Positions 1 to 7,571 of a DNA stretch of 31,786 nt are shown here, in pieces. Numbering within the stretch: the first letter of the stretch is position 1; the number at the start of each line of letters is the position of its first letter. Under the pieces are notes generated by a model. The model had not been told where the DNA came from, did no database searches, and was given only the letters and a program-made list of their open reading frames with translations. The position numbers and the translations under genes are program-made. The stretch is taken from the NCBI GenBank assembly GCA_009774375.1, contig VSNO01000028.1:1-31786 (forward strand), in the 5' to 3' direction. This stretch comes from Lachnospiraceae bacterium. GTDB lineage: Bacteria; Bacillota; Clostridia; Lachnospirales; Lachnospiraceae.

Positions 1-39
1 CAGTACTACAATTGTAAATATATATCAAAAAATTTAGAC

Positions 40-68
40 TTGACAATCGTGCGTTTTGCACGTATGAT
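40..68 (+). promoter_or_regulatory. Strong sigma-A type promoter with a palindromic spacer
   Basis: TTGACA (40-45), a 17-base spacer and TATGAT (63-68) form a near-perfect housekeeping promoter. An AT-rich stretch upstream could act as an UP element. The spacer contains the inverted repeat CGTGC-GTTTT-GCACG (48-62), which would place a bound repressor between the -35 and -10 boxes. No recognisable protein gene follows; the transcript would run through two very short reading frames to the terminator at 364-390. Confidence 0.7.
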
Positions 69-74
69 AAGTAT

Positions 75-390
75 TGTAGCGGTACATATATATGATACTG
101 TTCTGCTGCACAGATTAAATTTTGGAGGATTTTTCATGTTAAATGTGATTGTAATGGAGAAAATTGCAAAGTAAATATTGCAAAGGGTGATTTTTCGTCT
201 TGTTATGTACAGGATGCGCAAGGATTATGCGTCAGCTGGAGCTGACAGGCATTTGTGTGCGTACAAAAGGCTGAAAGTCTGCCCATTTGTCATCAGTGTG
301 TGCTGTTGACATTTTCGCCTTACAATCGCTATCGTATTATGGTATATATTTTGGAATCATAAGAACATGGCTGTATGGTCATGTTTTTTT
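75..390 (+). other. Putative short transcript (small RNA or micro-peptides), unknown
   Basis: This stretch lies between the promoter at 40-68 and the terminator at 364-390 and holds no recognisable gene. It contains a 12-codon frame at 136-174 (MLNVIVMEKIAK) with a good GGAGGA site six bases upstream. A 34-codon frame at 205-309 is basic and Cys-rich at its end but has only a distant AAAGGG upstream. A perfect hairpin GTCAGC-TGGA-GCTGAC lies at 231-246. A second possible -35 (TTGACA, 306-311) sits near TATTAT (335-340) with poor spacing. Promoter and terminator suggest a roughly 315-base transcript; whether it is a non-coding RNA, a leader or encodes micro-peptides cannot be told from one sequence. 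Confidence 0.35.
364..390 (+). terminator. Rho-independent terminator
   Basis: AACATG (364-369) pairs with CATGTT (380-385) and a seven-T run ends at 390. The stem is short but the T-tract is strong. It is followed immediately by ATGCACAG, the start of repeat copy A. Confidence 0.6.
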
Positions 391-423
391 ATGCACAGAT
401 CCGTGCAGAGGAAATATGCCGCA
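391..423 (+). repeat. Terminator-associated repeat, copy A (5' fragment)
   Basis: The first roughly 33 bases match copy C at 12911-12943 almost base for base: ATGCACAG, two variable bases, then CCGTGCAGAGGAA and TATGCCGC with one change between. The 3' half that would close the stem is missing, so this is a truncated copy. Confidence 0.6.
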
Positions 424-447
424 GTGAATATATGTTCTGATATAGAT

Positions 448-491
448 AAAAAGACCATGGTAACGCTTAAGGGGTGTGCCATGGTCTTTTT
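448..491 (+). terminator. Strong bidirectional-type terminator
   Basis: AAAAAGACCATGG (448-460) pairs perfectly over 13 bp with CCATGGTCTTTTT (479-491). The loop is 18 bases. The A-tract and T-tract flanks allow termination on either strand. Repeat copy B starts directly at its end. Confidence 0.8.
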
Positions 492-579
492 ATGCACACG
501 GGCGTTCAGAGGAAAATGTCAGCATGCGCTGACGGACGCCCGGCGCGCGAGTAGTGGAGAAGGGAATTCCCCTGCTCGA
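491..579 (+). repeat. Terminator-associated structured repeat, copy B
   Basis: It begins TATGCACA directly after the T-tract. CGGGCGTTC (499-507) pairs with GGACGCCCG (534-542). Inside lies an unpaired purine-rich bulge AGAGGAAAAT (508-517), then a perfect hairpin GTCAGC-ATGC-GCTGAC (518-533). A second hairpin follows with GAGTAG (549-554) pairing with CTGCTC (572-577) around the palindrome GGGAATTCCC. The copy ends near CTCGAT. It aligns with copies C (12911) and D (31546). Confidence 0.75.
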
Positions 580-581
580 TT

Positions 582-606
582 GGACACGGGCGTCCAGAGG
601 AAACAG
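582..606 (+). repeat. Partial second copy of the repeat 5' segment (B')
   Basis: CACGGGCGTCCAGAGGAAA repeats the 5' part of copy B (CACGGGCGTTCAGAGGAAA) with one change. The base pairing differs here, with TGGAC pairing with GTCCA in a small hairpin. It lies 50 bases ahead of the ABC transporter start codon. Confidence 0.5.
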
Positions 607-655
607 GCGGTTGTAAGGTATTAAGGTAAAACGAATCAGAAAGGAAGAAAAGAAC

Positions 656-1681
656 ATGAACAGTACGATCATCAAAACTGACAACCTGGTAAAGACATAC
701 CGCAGATACAAGAAGCAGGAAGGGATCCGGGGAAGCATCGCAAGCCTAATAAAACGCATATACGAGGAAAAGACTGCTGTAGACCACATCAGCCTGTCCG
801 TGCAGGCGGGGGAGTTTGTCGGGCTGATCGGTCCCAACGGGGCTGGAAAGACGACGCTGATCAAGATGCTGACAGGGATCATCGCGCCGACAGCGGGGGC
901 GGTCGACGTGATGGGATATTATCCAAATGACCTGAAGAACGAGTTCAAGAAGCAGTATGCTGTTGTGATGGGACAGAAGAGCCAGTTGTTCTTTGAGCTA
1001 ACGGTCAACGATACACTCCGTCTTTTTAAGGAAATATATGAGATTCCGGAGGATACATTTCAGGCGAATAAGAATTATTTTGTGAAGCTCTTTGGTGTCG
1101 AAGACCTGATGGACGTGCAGGTGAGGACCATGTCGCTTGGGGAGCGCATGAAGATGGAACTGATCGTGGCGCTTCTTCATAATCCGAGGATCCTGTTTCT
1201 CGACGAGCCGACGATCGGTCTTGATGTCATTGCCTCCAAACAGATCCGCAGTTTCCTAAGGGAGATCAATGAGGAGAAGGGGACTACGATCCTTCTGACC
1301 TCGCATTATATCGAAGATATCAAGACGTTGTGCAGGAGAACGGTCGTCATCAATCATGGCGCAAAGATATACGACGGCGCGACAGACGAGCTGTTTGACC
1401 GATATCAGCGAAACAAGAAGATCACAGTGACCTATGACAGTCCGGCTGATCACACTTTGCGCGCGTCAGCGCATGTAAACCTTGTCCTGAACGAGCCATA
1501 CAAAAAAGTTTATGAGACACCAAAGGAGCATGCAAAATATCTGTTTGCCGAACTCATGGAACACGAACCCAAGGATATTGTGGTCGAGGAGGAGGAGATC
1601 GGCATCGTGGTTGAGCGCATTTATCATGAGGAGGGAACGGTTTGTGAGGGCGCAGCCTGCGCAGAAGATATGGAGGGTTAG
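656..1681 (+). CDS. ABC transporter ATP-binding protein (ABC-2 export type)
   Basis: The 341-residue cytoplasmic ATPase of an exporter, which powers the two permeases encoded next. Visible motifs are Walker A GPNGAGKTT (59-67), the Q-loop Gln107, the signature region SLGERMKME (160-168), Walker B ILFLDEP (179-185) and the H-loop His217. A C-terminal extension of about 110 residues follows. The order ATPase, permease, permease and the sequence style match the uncharacterised COG4586/COG4587/COG3694 systems of Firmicutes, whose substrates are mostly unknown. The start has AAGGAAG upstream. The stop is one base before the next start codon, so the genes are co-transcribed. No clear promoter is visible between the repeat at 582-606 and the start. 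The family is secure; the substrate is not known. Confidence 0.9.
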   Translation: MNSTIIKTDNLVKTYRRYKKQEGIRGSIASLIKRIYEEKTAVDHISLSVQAGEFVGLIGPNGAGKTTLIKMLTGIIAPTAGAVDVMGYYPNDLKNEFKKQYAVVMGQKSQLFFELTVNDTLRLFKEIYEIPEDTFQANKNYFVKLFGVEDLMDVQVRTMSLGERMKMELIVALLHNPRILFLDEPTIGLDVIASKQIRSFLREINEEKGTTILLTSHYIEDIKTLCRRTVVINHGAKIYDGATDELFDRYQRNKKITVTYDSPADHTLRASAHVNLVLNEPYKKVYETPKEHAKYLFAELMEHEPKDIVVEEEEIGIVVERIYHEEGTVCEGAACAEDMEG

Positions 1682-1682
1682 C

Positions 1683-2486
1683 ATGAGGAAAGCAAAAAAA
1701 TATTGGGAGATAACAAAAACTTACATGAAGACACAACTGGTCTGGAGGGCAGATGTCATTTTTAACATGATCTTCACCATCACCAGGATCCTCTTTGCGT
1801 ATCTGCTGTGGGGGATCATATTTCAGGGAAAGGAAATGGTCGGGGCATTTACGTTTCACGGTATGCTTTCCTATTATATAGTCAGTTCTTTTCTGTCACA
1901 GCTTGAGATGTCCGGCGGGATCAGCAGCGAGATACACGACAGGATCCGGAACGGGACTTTTTCCAAATATATGGTGATACCAGCCGGTATCGAGCTGTAT
2001 TTTATGGCGATGGAGCTGGGGGTAGTACTGTTTTATCTCGCCTTTGACCTGATCGCGGCGGTCGTGTGGATCTTCATATTCAGGATCCAGTTTGTCTTTG
2101 CGGCAGAATGGTCTGTGGTCGTGTGCGCCGTCGTCATGGCGGTGCTGGGAATGGTGTTTATGGTACAGCTAAACTATTATCTCGGACTGCTGACCTTGAA
2201 ATACCAGGGGATCGGTACCTTTCTGATGATCAAGAATAATCTGGTATCACTGATCGCCGGGAGTATCGTTCCGCTGGCACTTTTTCCGGAAACCGTGATC
2301 CGCATCATGCGTCTCCTGCCGTTTTATTATGTCACGTATCTGCCGTCAATGCTGCTGACCGGCATGTGCAGGGACGAGGCGCTGAGGGGCATCGCGGTCA
2401 TCGGCTGCTGGTGCGTGATCATACAGCTTGTGATCTGGATCACACAGAAAAAATATTTCAGGACTTATGATGGGGTGGGAATATGA
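1683..2486 (+). CDS. ABC-2 type permease, first subunit (COG4587-like)
   Basis: A 267-residue integral membrane subunit of the exporter. The ATG at 1683 is chosen over longer in-frame extensions because GGAGGG lies just upstream and the ATPase ends at 1681. The N-terminus MRKAKKYWEITKTYMKTQL is typical of this permease family, with an amphipathic start followed by hydrophobic segments. About six membrane spans can be seen: roughly residues 25-45, 58-75, 108-130, 140-165, 170-200 and 230-255. Its stop overlaps the start of the next gene by four bases (ATGA), showing translational coupling. It should pair with the next protein to make a heteromeric channel. The substrate cannot be inferred. Confidence 0.85.
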   Translation: MRKAKKYWEITKTYMKTQLVWRADVIFNMIFTITRILFAYLLWGIIFQGKEMVGAFTFHGMLSYYIVSSFLSQLEMSGGISSEIHDRIRNGTFSKYMVIPAGIELYFMAMELGVVLFYLAFDLIAAVVWIFIFRIQFVFAAEWSVVVCAVVMAVLGMVFMVQLNYYLGLLTLKYQGIGTFLMIKNNLVSLIAGSIVPLALFPETVIRIMRLLPFYYVTYLPSMLLTGMCRDEALRGIAVIGCWCVIIQLVIWITQKKYFRTYDGVGI

Positions 2487-3298
2487 TGAAACAAATCAAA
2501 CATAATATCACAAAAAACTGGCGTGTATTGCGGGAACTCTTTTACCTGCGATTCCATGGGCTTGCTGTGTTCCGGCTGGATTTCTTTGCCCCCTTTTTCG
2601 TGGACGGCAGCCTGTTTCTGATACAACTGCTGGCTTTTGGCGTCGTGTATTCCAATGTGGAAACGATCGGAAGCTGGGGCAGGGGCGAGATGATCCTGTA
2701 TATCGGAACATTTTCGCTGCTCAATGCCGTCAATATGACCATATATTTCTTCGGAGTCATCCGTATTCCGCACAAAATCCGGTCGGGCGAATTGGATCTG
2801 TATCTGTCGAAGCCGGTCAGTCCGCTGTTCCGGCTGACATTCGAGAACATCAGTCCAGGTTCCATTCCGCTGATCCTGATGAGCGTCTGTATCATTGCAT
2901 ATGGTGCATCTGAACTGGAGTCAGAACTGACATTTGCCAGACTGGCGGCCTGTCTCTTCTGGATCGCGCTCATGGAGATCCTGTATTATGAAATGGAAGT
3001 CATGATCCGCTCGATCTCACTGTATACCGTGTCAATGGCACGCATGGAGCAGCTTGAAGAGGCGGGCATCGACCTGTGCATGAAACTGCCGGGGATTGCG
3101 TTCTATGGCGTGTACAAAGTGATCTTTTATCTGCTGCTGCCTTATGGGATCATGGCAACCCTGCCAGTGCAGAGCATGATAGGGGAGATGACCCCGCAGA
3201 CGGCGGCCTACGGTATCGGCGTTGTATCGCTGTTTTCAGCGATCACATGTGCGATGTGGAAATGCGGGCTAAAACACTATAACAGTGCAAGCTCCTAA
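2483..3298 (+). CDS. ABC-2 type permease, second subunit (COG3694-like)
   Basis: A 271-residue membrane protein, the second permease of the exporter. Six or so hydrophobic spans are visible. The segment GELDLYLSKPVSPLF (about residues 102-116) is the conserved cytoplasmic-loop motif of these permeases. The start overlaps the preceding stop (ATGA); a second ATG three bases on is equally possible. There is no terminator in the 43 bases before the MutS2-like gene, so read-through into it is likely. Confidence 0.85.
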   Translation: MMKQIKHNITKNWRVLRELFYLRFHGLAVFRLDFFAPFFVDGSLFLIQLLAFGVVYSNVETIGSWGRGEMILYIGTFSLLNAVNMTIYFFGVIRIPHKIRSGELDLYLSKPVSPLFRLTFENISPGSIPLILMSVCIIAYGASELESELTFARLAACLFWIALMEILYYEMEVMIRSISLYTVSMARMEQLEEAGIDLCMKLPGIAFYGVYKVIFYLLLPYGIMATLPVQSMIGEMTPQTAAYGIGVVSLFSAITCAMWKCGLKHYNSASS

Positions 3299-3341
3299 AC
3301 ATAAATCGTATAAAAAGCAAAACAAGGAGAATTGACAAAAA

Positions 3342-5252
3342 ATGAATATCGATAAACAGATAGAATTTGACAAGATAAAAGAAATGTGGAAAGGCCTTGC
3401 AGTCACAGACAAGGCAAAGGAGATTATAGAAGAGACAGGGTGTTATCTGGCAGAGAGCGAGCTGAGAAAGCAGCTGCGGGACACCACCAACAGCCGGATC
3501 CTGATCGAAAGATCAGGAACGCCGCCCCTGCAGAATGTTGCGGAGGCAAAGGAGATCCTGACGATTGCCGGGAAGGGGGAATGCCTCACGCCGTATCAGT
3601 TGGAGCGTGTGGAAAAGGTTCTGGTCGCTGTCCGGCGCCTGAAAGATTATCTGGACAGGGGAAAGACGGACAACAATCCGCTCGCTTACTACGAAGAAAA
3701 TCTGGACGCTGTGGAAACGCTCCGCGAGGAGATCAGCCGGCAGATCAGAAACGGCGCCGTTGACGACTATGCCTCCAAAGAGCTGAGGCAGATCAGAAGT
3801 GACATCGTGCGGTGCGAGGAACAGATGAAACAGAAAGCGGAACAGGTCATGCGCGCCAGCAGAGAGTGCATGGCGGACAATTTCTGCACCACACGCAGCG
3901 GGAGAATCTGCGTTCCCGTAAAAAAGGAATATAAGTTCAAAATACCAGGAAGCGTGATCGACAGATCTGCTACCGGAAACACCTTTTTTATCGAACCGGC
4001 AGGCGTCGCAAAGTACTATGAAGAGCTGCAGCTACTGCGTATCAACGAGGAAAATGAGGTCTGCCGGATCCTGTATACGCTGACGGCAATGGTCGCAGAG
4101 GCGGTCACTGTGATGAACGAAAATATCCGTATGATGGAAAAACTGGACTTTATCTTTTCAAAAGGAAAACTCAGCATCGATCTGGACGCTGTGGAACCCA
4201 TGATCAACACAGAACGCCGGATCGTCCTGACCGACGCCAGGCACCCGTTGATGGATAAAAAAATCAATGTCCCCCTGCAGTTTGAGATCGGAAAGCAGGC
4301 GAGGGGCATTATCATAACAGGACCAAACACAGGCGGAAAGACCGTGGCGATCAAGACCGTCATGCTCTGCTGTATCATGGCGCAGTGTGGGCTCCACGTC
4401 ACCTGTACATCTGCAGATATCTGCATGAACAGCGGGTATCTGTGCGACATCGGGGACGGGCAGGACATCGCTGAAAATCTCTCGACTTTTTCGGCACATA
4501 TCAAAAATGTGCTGGAAGTCTTAGGAGAAGTGAACCGCGACAGCCTCGTGATCATGGACGAGTTGGGTTCCGGAACGGATCCCGCAGAGGGCATGGGGAT
4601 CGCTGTCGCGATATTGGAGGAGCTCCGCAGAAGTGAATGTCTGTTCCTTGCGACAACGCATTATCCCGAAGTGAAAGAGTACGCGGAGAAAACGCAGGAT
4701 ATCATCAATGCCAGAATGACGTTTGACAAGGAGACCTTGTGTCCGACATATCAGATGGTGATCGGGGAGGCGGGAGAGAGCTGTGCCTTTTATATCGCGG
4801 ACAGACTCGGCATGCCAAATGAGATGCTGAAAACAGCGATCCGTGCGGCTTACGGGGAGACCGCAGTCAGTGCATACCGGTTTCAGAAGGAAGACACTGT
4901 TATCCAAAAGCAGGGGCAGCACAAGATCTCCAAAACCAAAAAAGTATCCTCCGGCACGGATCTTGGCACAAAATACAGGCTTGGGGACAGCGTGATGGTA
5001 TATCCCGACAAAAAGATCGGCATCGTGTGCGTACCTGTCAATGAAAAAGGCGTTCTGCGGATACAGCTTCAAAATAAAAAGATCTGGATCAACCACAAGC
5101 GGGTAAAGCTCCTCGTAGCAGCGGCACAGCTCTATCCGGCGGATTATGACTTCTCGATCATCTTTGAGACTGTGGAAAACCGTAAGCTGAGACACGATAT
5201 GGAGCGAAAGTATACGGAGGAAACGATATCTTATGATCATGAGGGATTGTAA
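3342..5252 (+). CDS. MutS2-like DNA-binding ATPase lacking the Smr domain
   Basis: A 636-residue MutS-superfamily protein. MutS2 proteins bind branched DNA or collided ribosomes and use a MutS ATPase with a C-terminal Smr nuclease. Here the helical core domain covers about residues 1-300. The ATPase follows, with Walker A GPNTGGKT (327-334), the ST-rich signature region ENLSTFSAHI and Walker B IMDELGSGTDP (Asp406, Glu407). MutS2 is usually near 780 residues. This protein instead ends with a short KOW-like segment (about 545-600, YRLGDSVMVYPDKKIGIV) and a charged tail, with no Smr sequence. The stop is clean and no Smr remnant follows in other frames. The start has AAGGAGA about 13 bases upstream. 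The superfamily is certain; whether it does repair, anti-recombination or ribosome rescue is open. Confidence 0.85.
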   Translation: MNIDKQIEFDKIKEMWKGLAVTDKAKEIIEETGCYLAESELRKQLRDTTNSRILIERSGTPPLQNVAEAKEILTIAGKGECLTPYQLERVEKVLVAVRRLKDYLDRGKTDNNPLAYYEENLDAVETLREEISRQIRNGAVDDYASKELRQIRSDIVRCEEQMKQKAEQVMRASRECMADNFCTTRSGRICVPVKKEYKFKIPGSVIDRSATGNTFFIEPAGVAKYYEELQLLRINEENEVCRILYTLTAMVAEAVTVMNENIRMMEKLDFIFSKGKLSIDLDAVEPMINTERRIVLTDARHPLMDKKINVPLQFEIGKQARGIIITGPNTGGKTVAIKTVMLCCIMAQCGLHVTCTSADICMNSGYLCDIGDGQDIAENLSTFSAHIKNVLEVLGEVNRDSLVIMDELGSGTDPAEGMGIAVAILEELRRSECLFLATTHYPEVKEYAEKTQDIINARMTFDKETLCPTYQMVIGEAGESCAFYIADRLGMPNEMLKTAIRAAYGETAVSAYRFQKEDTVIQKQGQHKISKTKKVSSGTDLGTKYRLGDSVMVYPDKKIGIVCVPVNEKGVLRIQLQNKKIWINHKRVKLLVAAAQLYPADYDFSIIFETVENRKLRHDMERKYTEETISYDHEGL

Positions 5253-5287
5253 GGCTGGGTGCTCGCGGGCATAAAAAAGAAAAACAC

Positions 5288-5314
5288 TGTAACAAATCCC
5301 TTTCCAGACGGATA
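5288..5314 (+). promoter_or_regulatory. Candidate ECF-sigma autoregulatory promoter
   Basis: TGTAAC (5288-5293), 15 bases, then CGGATA (5309-5314) resembles the -35/-10 style of ECF promoters, where an AAC core in the -35 is typical. It sits 54 bases before the ECF sigma gene, as expected for self-activation. An overlapping TATATAAA could instead serve a housekeeping promoter, but it lacks a good -35. Confidence 0.4.
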
Positions 5315-5367
5315 TATAAATGAGTTTCACGGAAAGTAAAAACGACAGCATCTGAAAGGAGGTCTGC

Positions 5368-5853
5368 ATGGAAGAAATATACAAAGAATATGGGAAGATC
5401 GTCCACCATTTTCTGCTCTCCGTGTGCCATGATGCACAGCTGGCGGAAGAGCTGACGCAGGAAACCTTTCTGCAGGCTTTCCTGTCGCTGGAACGGTTTG
5501 ACGGCAGCTGCAAGATATCCGTCTGGCTGTGCCAGATCGCCAAACACCTTTTTTACCGGCATCTTGAAAAATGCGGACGTGAAGTGCCGACAGAACAGAC
5601 ACAGATGCCGGAAGAAAAAGCGGCGGAAAGCGTCGAGCAGACTGCGATCGCCAGGCTGGAACTCATGGACGTCCTAAAGGAGATGCAGAAGCTTGCGCCG
5701 CAGATGCGCGAAGTGATCTATCTGCGCGTGATGGGGCAGCTCTCGTTCAAGGAGATCGGGGAGATCCTGGGCAAGAGCGAGAACTGGGCGAGAGTGACCT
5801 TTTACCGCGGAAAGGAACAACTGCTGATCAAAAGAAAGGAGTGGGATCATTAA
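5368..5853 (+). CDS. ECF-type RNA polymerase sigma factor
   Basis: A 161-residue group IV sigma factor that redirects RNA polymerase to a small regulon. Region 2 spans about residues 8-70 (DAQLAEELTQETFLQAFLSL, then the SVWLCQIAKHLFYRHL promoter-melting part). Region 4 spans about 100-155, with the helix-turn-helix LSFKEIGEILGKSENWARV. There is no region 1 or 3, as in other ECF factors. An ideal AAGGAGG site precedes the ATG. The next gene, an anti-sigma factor, starts directly after its stop, the usual arrangement for a membrane-controlled stress or envelope response. The regulon and signal are unknown. Confidence 0.92.
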   Translation: MEEIYKEYGKIVHHFLLSVCHDAQLAEELTQETFLQAFLSLERFDGSCKISVWLCQIAKHLFYRHLEKCGREVPTEQTQMPEEKAAESVEQTAIARLELMDVLKEMQKLAPQMREVIYLRVMGQLSFKEIGEILGKSENWARVTFYRGKEQLLIKRKEWDH

Positions 5854-6666
5854 ATGAAAGAAATCACCTGCGATATCATCAAAGACCTTTTACCGTCCTA
5901 TGTAGATCATATCTGTTCTGAGGACAGCCGGCACCTGATCGAAGAACATATTGACAGATGTGAACAGTGCCGCACACGGTTGAAGCTGCTGGAAGGCACG
6001 GAGCTTACCGATGAACAAGGCGAGCAGAACCGCATTACTTATCTGAGAAAAATAAAACGGCACTATCAAAAAGGAATCATCAGCCTTGTCCTTTTGACAT
6101 TGATGCTCATATGCGGATCCCTCCTCATGGTGTACAGCCATGCGTTGATCAGAAGCATGTACATTATTTTTCCACTGTCTCTGATCGCCGCATATGGTCT
6201 GATGCCGGACAATCCGCTGACAGACCGGCGATCGAAAGCTTCAGGGGTGTTCGCTGTGAGCAGTATCGCAGTGAGTATCCTGATGATGGTATATTATGCC
6301 GTCCTGGTTTTCCGCTGGCAGATACCAGCCGGCAAGGCGGAGATCAGCCCGTTTGGAATACCGCTGCATGAAACCGGATCTTATCTGGAAAAAAGGCTTG
6401 TTTTGATGGCAGCCGCGCAGCTTGGCATCTTTGTCCTGTCAAATATGATGATCTTTTGCGGATACCGGATCCACAAAAGCATCTATGGACTTACACTGAC
6501 CGGCTTCTGGCTGACGACAGGGTACATTTGTACCTTGCACCAGATGACGACGGTGGAAGGTTTGTACCGGCTGTTAGCTGTGACGACAGTGTGCCTGATC
6601 GTGGAAGGGATTCTTTTTTCAGTGGCGGCTCATATCTTTGTACAGAAAATACATTTACATGCGTGA
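5854..6666 (+). CDS. Membrane anti-sigma factor with zinc-binding N-terminus
   Basis: A 270-residue protein coupled to the sigma gene (ATG immediately after TAA). The N-terminus carries the zinc anti-sigma pattern H-x3-C-x2-C (His32, Cys36, Cys39), with Cys6 and Cys21 nearby as further possible ligands. About six membrane spans follow (roughly residues 74-95, 100-118, 130-152, 180-203, 210-230 and 240-262). By family logic the cytosolic domain holds the sigma factor inactive until the membrane part senses a signal. There is no large extracellular sensor domain, so the signal is probably in or at the membrane. It ends before the bidirectional hairpin at 6690-6728. Confidence 0.85.
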   Translation: MKEITCDIIKDLLPSYVDHICSEDSRHLIEEHIDRCEQCRTRLKLLEGTELTDEQGEQNRITYLRKIKRHYQKGIISLVLLTLMLICGSLLMVYSHALIRSMYIIFPLSLIAAYGLMPDNPLTDRRSKASGVFAVSSIAVSILMMVYYAVLVFRWQIPAGKAEISPFGIPLHETGSYLEKRLVLMAAAQLGIFVLSNMMIFCGYRIHKSIYGLTLTGFWLTTGYICTLHQMTTVEGLYRLLAVTTVCLIVEGILFSVAAHIFVQKIHLHA

Positions 6667-6689
6667 CAATCTTTTTCAGGGTGCCGTGT

Positions 6690-6728
6690 GCATAAAAGAG
6701 ACTTTGCTGTCAGAAGTCTCTTTTATGC
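6690..6728. terminator. Symmetric bidirectional terminator between converging genes
   Basis: GCATAAAAGAGAC (6690-6702) pairs perfectly with GTCTCTTTTATGC (6716-6728), with a 13-base loop. It lies between the anti-sigma gene (plus strand) and the nuclease relic (minus strand). On the minus strand the sequence after the T-run reads ATGCACACGG, the same start as the repeat copies at 491 and 31546. Confidence 0.75.
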
Positions 6729-6765
6729 GCATTTTGAATGCGTATTTCTTTTGTGAAATTAAGGA

Positions 6766-7455
6766 TCAGACTTTTCCCTGGGATTCAGCCAGACGGCGCT
6801 TTAGATCCGCGATGACAGCATCTTTATCTGCAATAACAGCGTCTTTATCCGCGATGACCATGTCCTTCTTCTCAAGTTCAGCCTTCTGATCTGCAATGAC
6901 GGCGTCTTTTCTGGCGTTCTCCTCTGCCTGATATTTCTGATACAGTTCGTACTCCGCGCGCCTGCGGCACTGCTCCCTGACCATGCGGTCAGCACTGAGC
7001 TCGTACATCGTGTTAGCGGCGGATTCCATATACTGGTTTGTCATAGCCATAGTTTTCAACTCCTCCCATGTTTTAGCCTTGAAGAGCTTCGCCCACTGGT
7101 CGATCCCGTACAGGCGGTCCTCCTCGGTAGCGAGTTCGATACTGTTTAATTCTACCACAGACAGCCACATTTTGTCTGTATAAATCCTGTGATTTTTTAC
7201 ATTTTCCATCTTGTATGTGGCATAAAATTCGGGAACGTCCTCAAAAAGGGAGAAATCAATAAAACCGATGTGCACCGCAGGAGCCAGGTCGATGTAATTG
7301 GCGCCTCTGGTAAGGCTGTCAAACGAGCGGCACAGGTAACTTAAGGAGCGCTCCTTCCAGTTGCCGTAGTTGATGACCTGCATCTCAAGATCCAAATGTG
7401 TCTTCTTATTGACAGTGACTTCGACATCGAGTATAAAGGTTTTGTCATCGATGTA
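6766..7455 (-). pseudogene. 5'-truncated Rpn-family nuclease/transposase (PD-(D/E)XK)
   Basis: The frame is open from 7455 down to 6766 and matches the C-terminal two thirds of the Rpn/PDDEXK_2 family of recombination-promoting nucleases. The segment DDKTFILDVEVTVNKKT then LDLEMQVINYGNWKERSLSY is typical, with ILDVEV and the EMQ (ExQ) catalytic positions retained. The N-terminal roughly 60-80 residues normal for the family are absent. An in-frame TGA lies directly upstream at 7456-7458, and only a TTG (7395) could start translation. The upstream bases now form the promoter of the methyltransferase gene. The C-terminus ends in a coiled-coil of near-identical heptads (VIADKDA) encoded by 21-bp tandem repeats. 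It is most likely a relic. Confidence 0.75.
6809..6913 (-). repeat. 21-bp tandem repeats coding for heptads
   Basis: Five consecutive 21-base units (starting 6809, 6830, 6851, 6872, 6893), the first three clearly similar, encode the heptad series VIADKDA/VIADKDM near the end of the nuclease relic. Expansion and contraction of such units is common in this family. Confidence 0.7.
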
Positions 7456-7507
7456 TCAGACAATCATATTACACGGAAATCAATTTTGCGGTCAAAATGA
7501 ATCTGAC

Positions 7508-7536
7508 TTGCGTCACAGTCGGTTTTCATATAAAAT
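7508..7536 (+). promoter_or_regulatory. Promoter of the methyltransferase gene
   Basis: TTGCGT (7508-7513), a 17-base spacer and TAAAAT (7531-7536) lie 35 bases before the ATG at 7572. The spacing is ideal and the boxes are moderate matches. Confidence 0.5.
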
Positions 7537-7571
7537 ATAAGGCAGACAAAAATTTTAGAGAGGAGTATACC

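Noticed and set aside
367..882. Reading frames on both strands across the region before the ABC transporter
   Set aside because: They run through terminators and repeat copies or antisense into the ATPase gene, have no ribosome site and look like no protein family.
4521..5543. 340-codon minus-strand frame opposite the MutS2-like and sigma genes
   Set aside because: It is antisense to two recognised genes; its sequence is low-grade and unrelated to any family.
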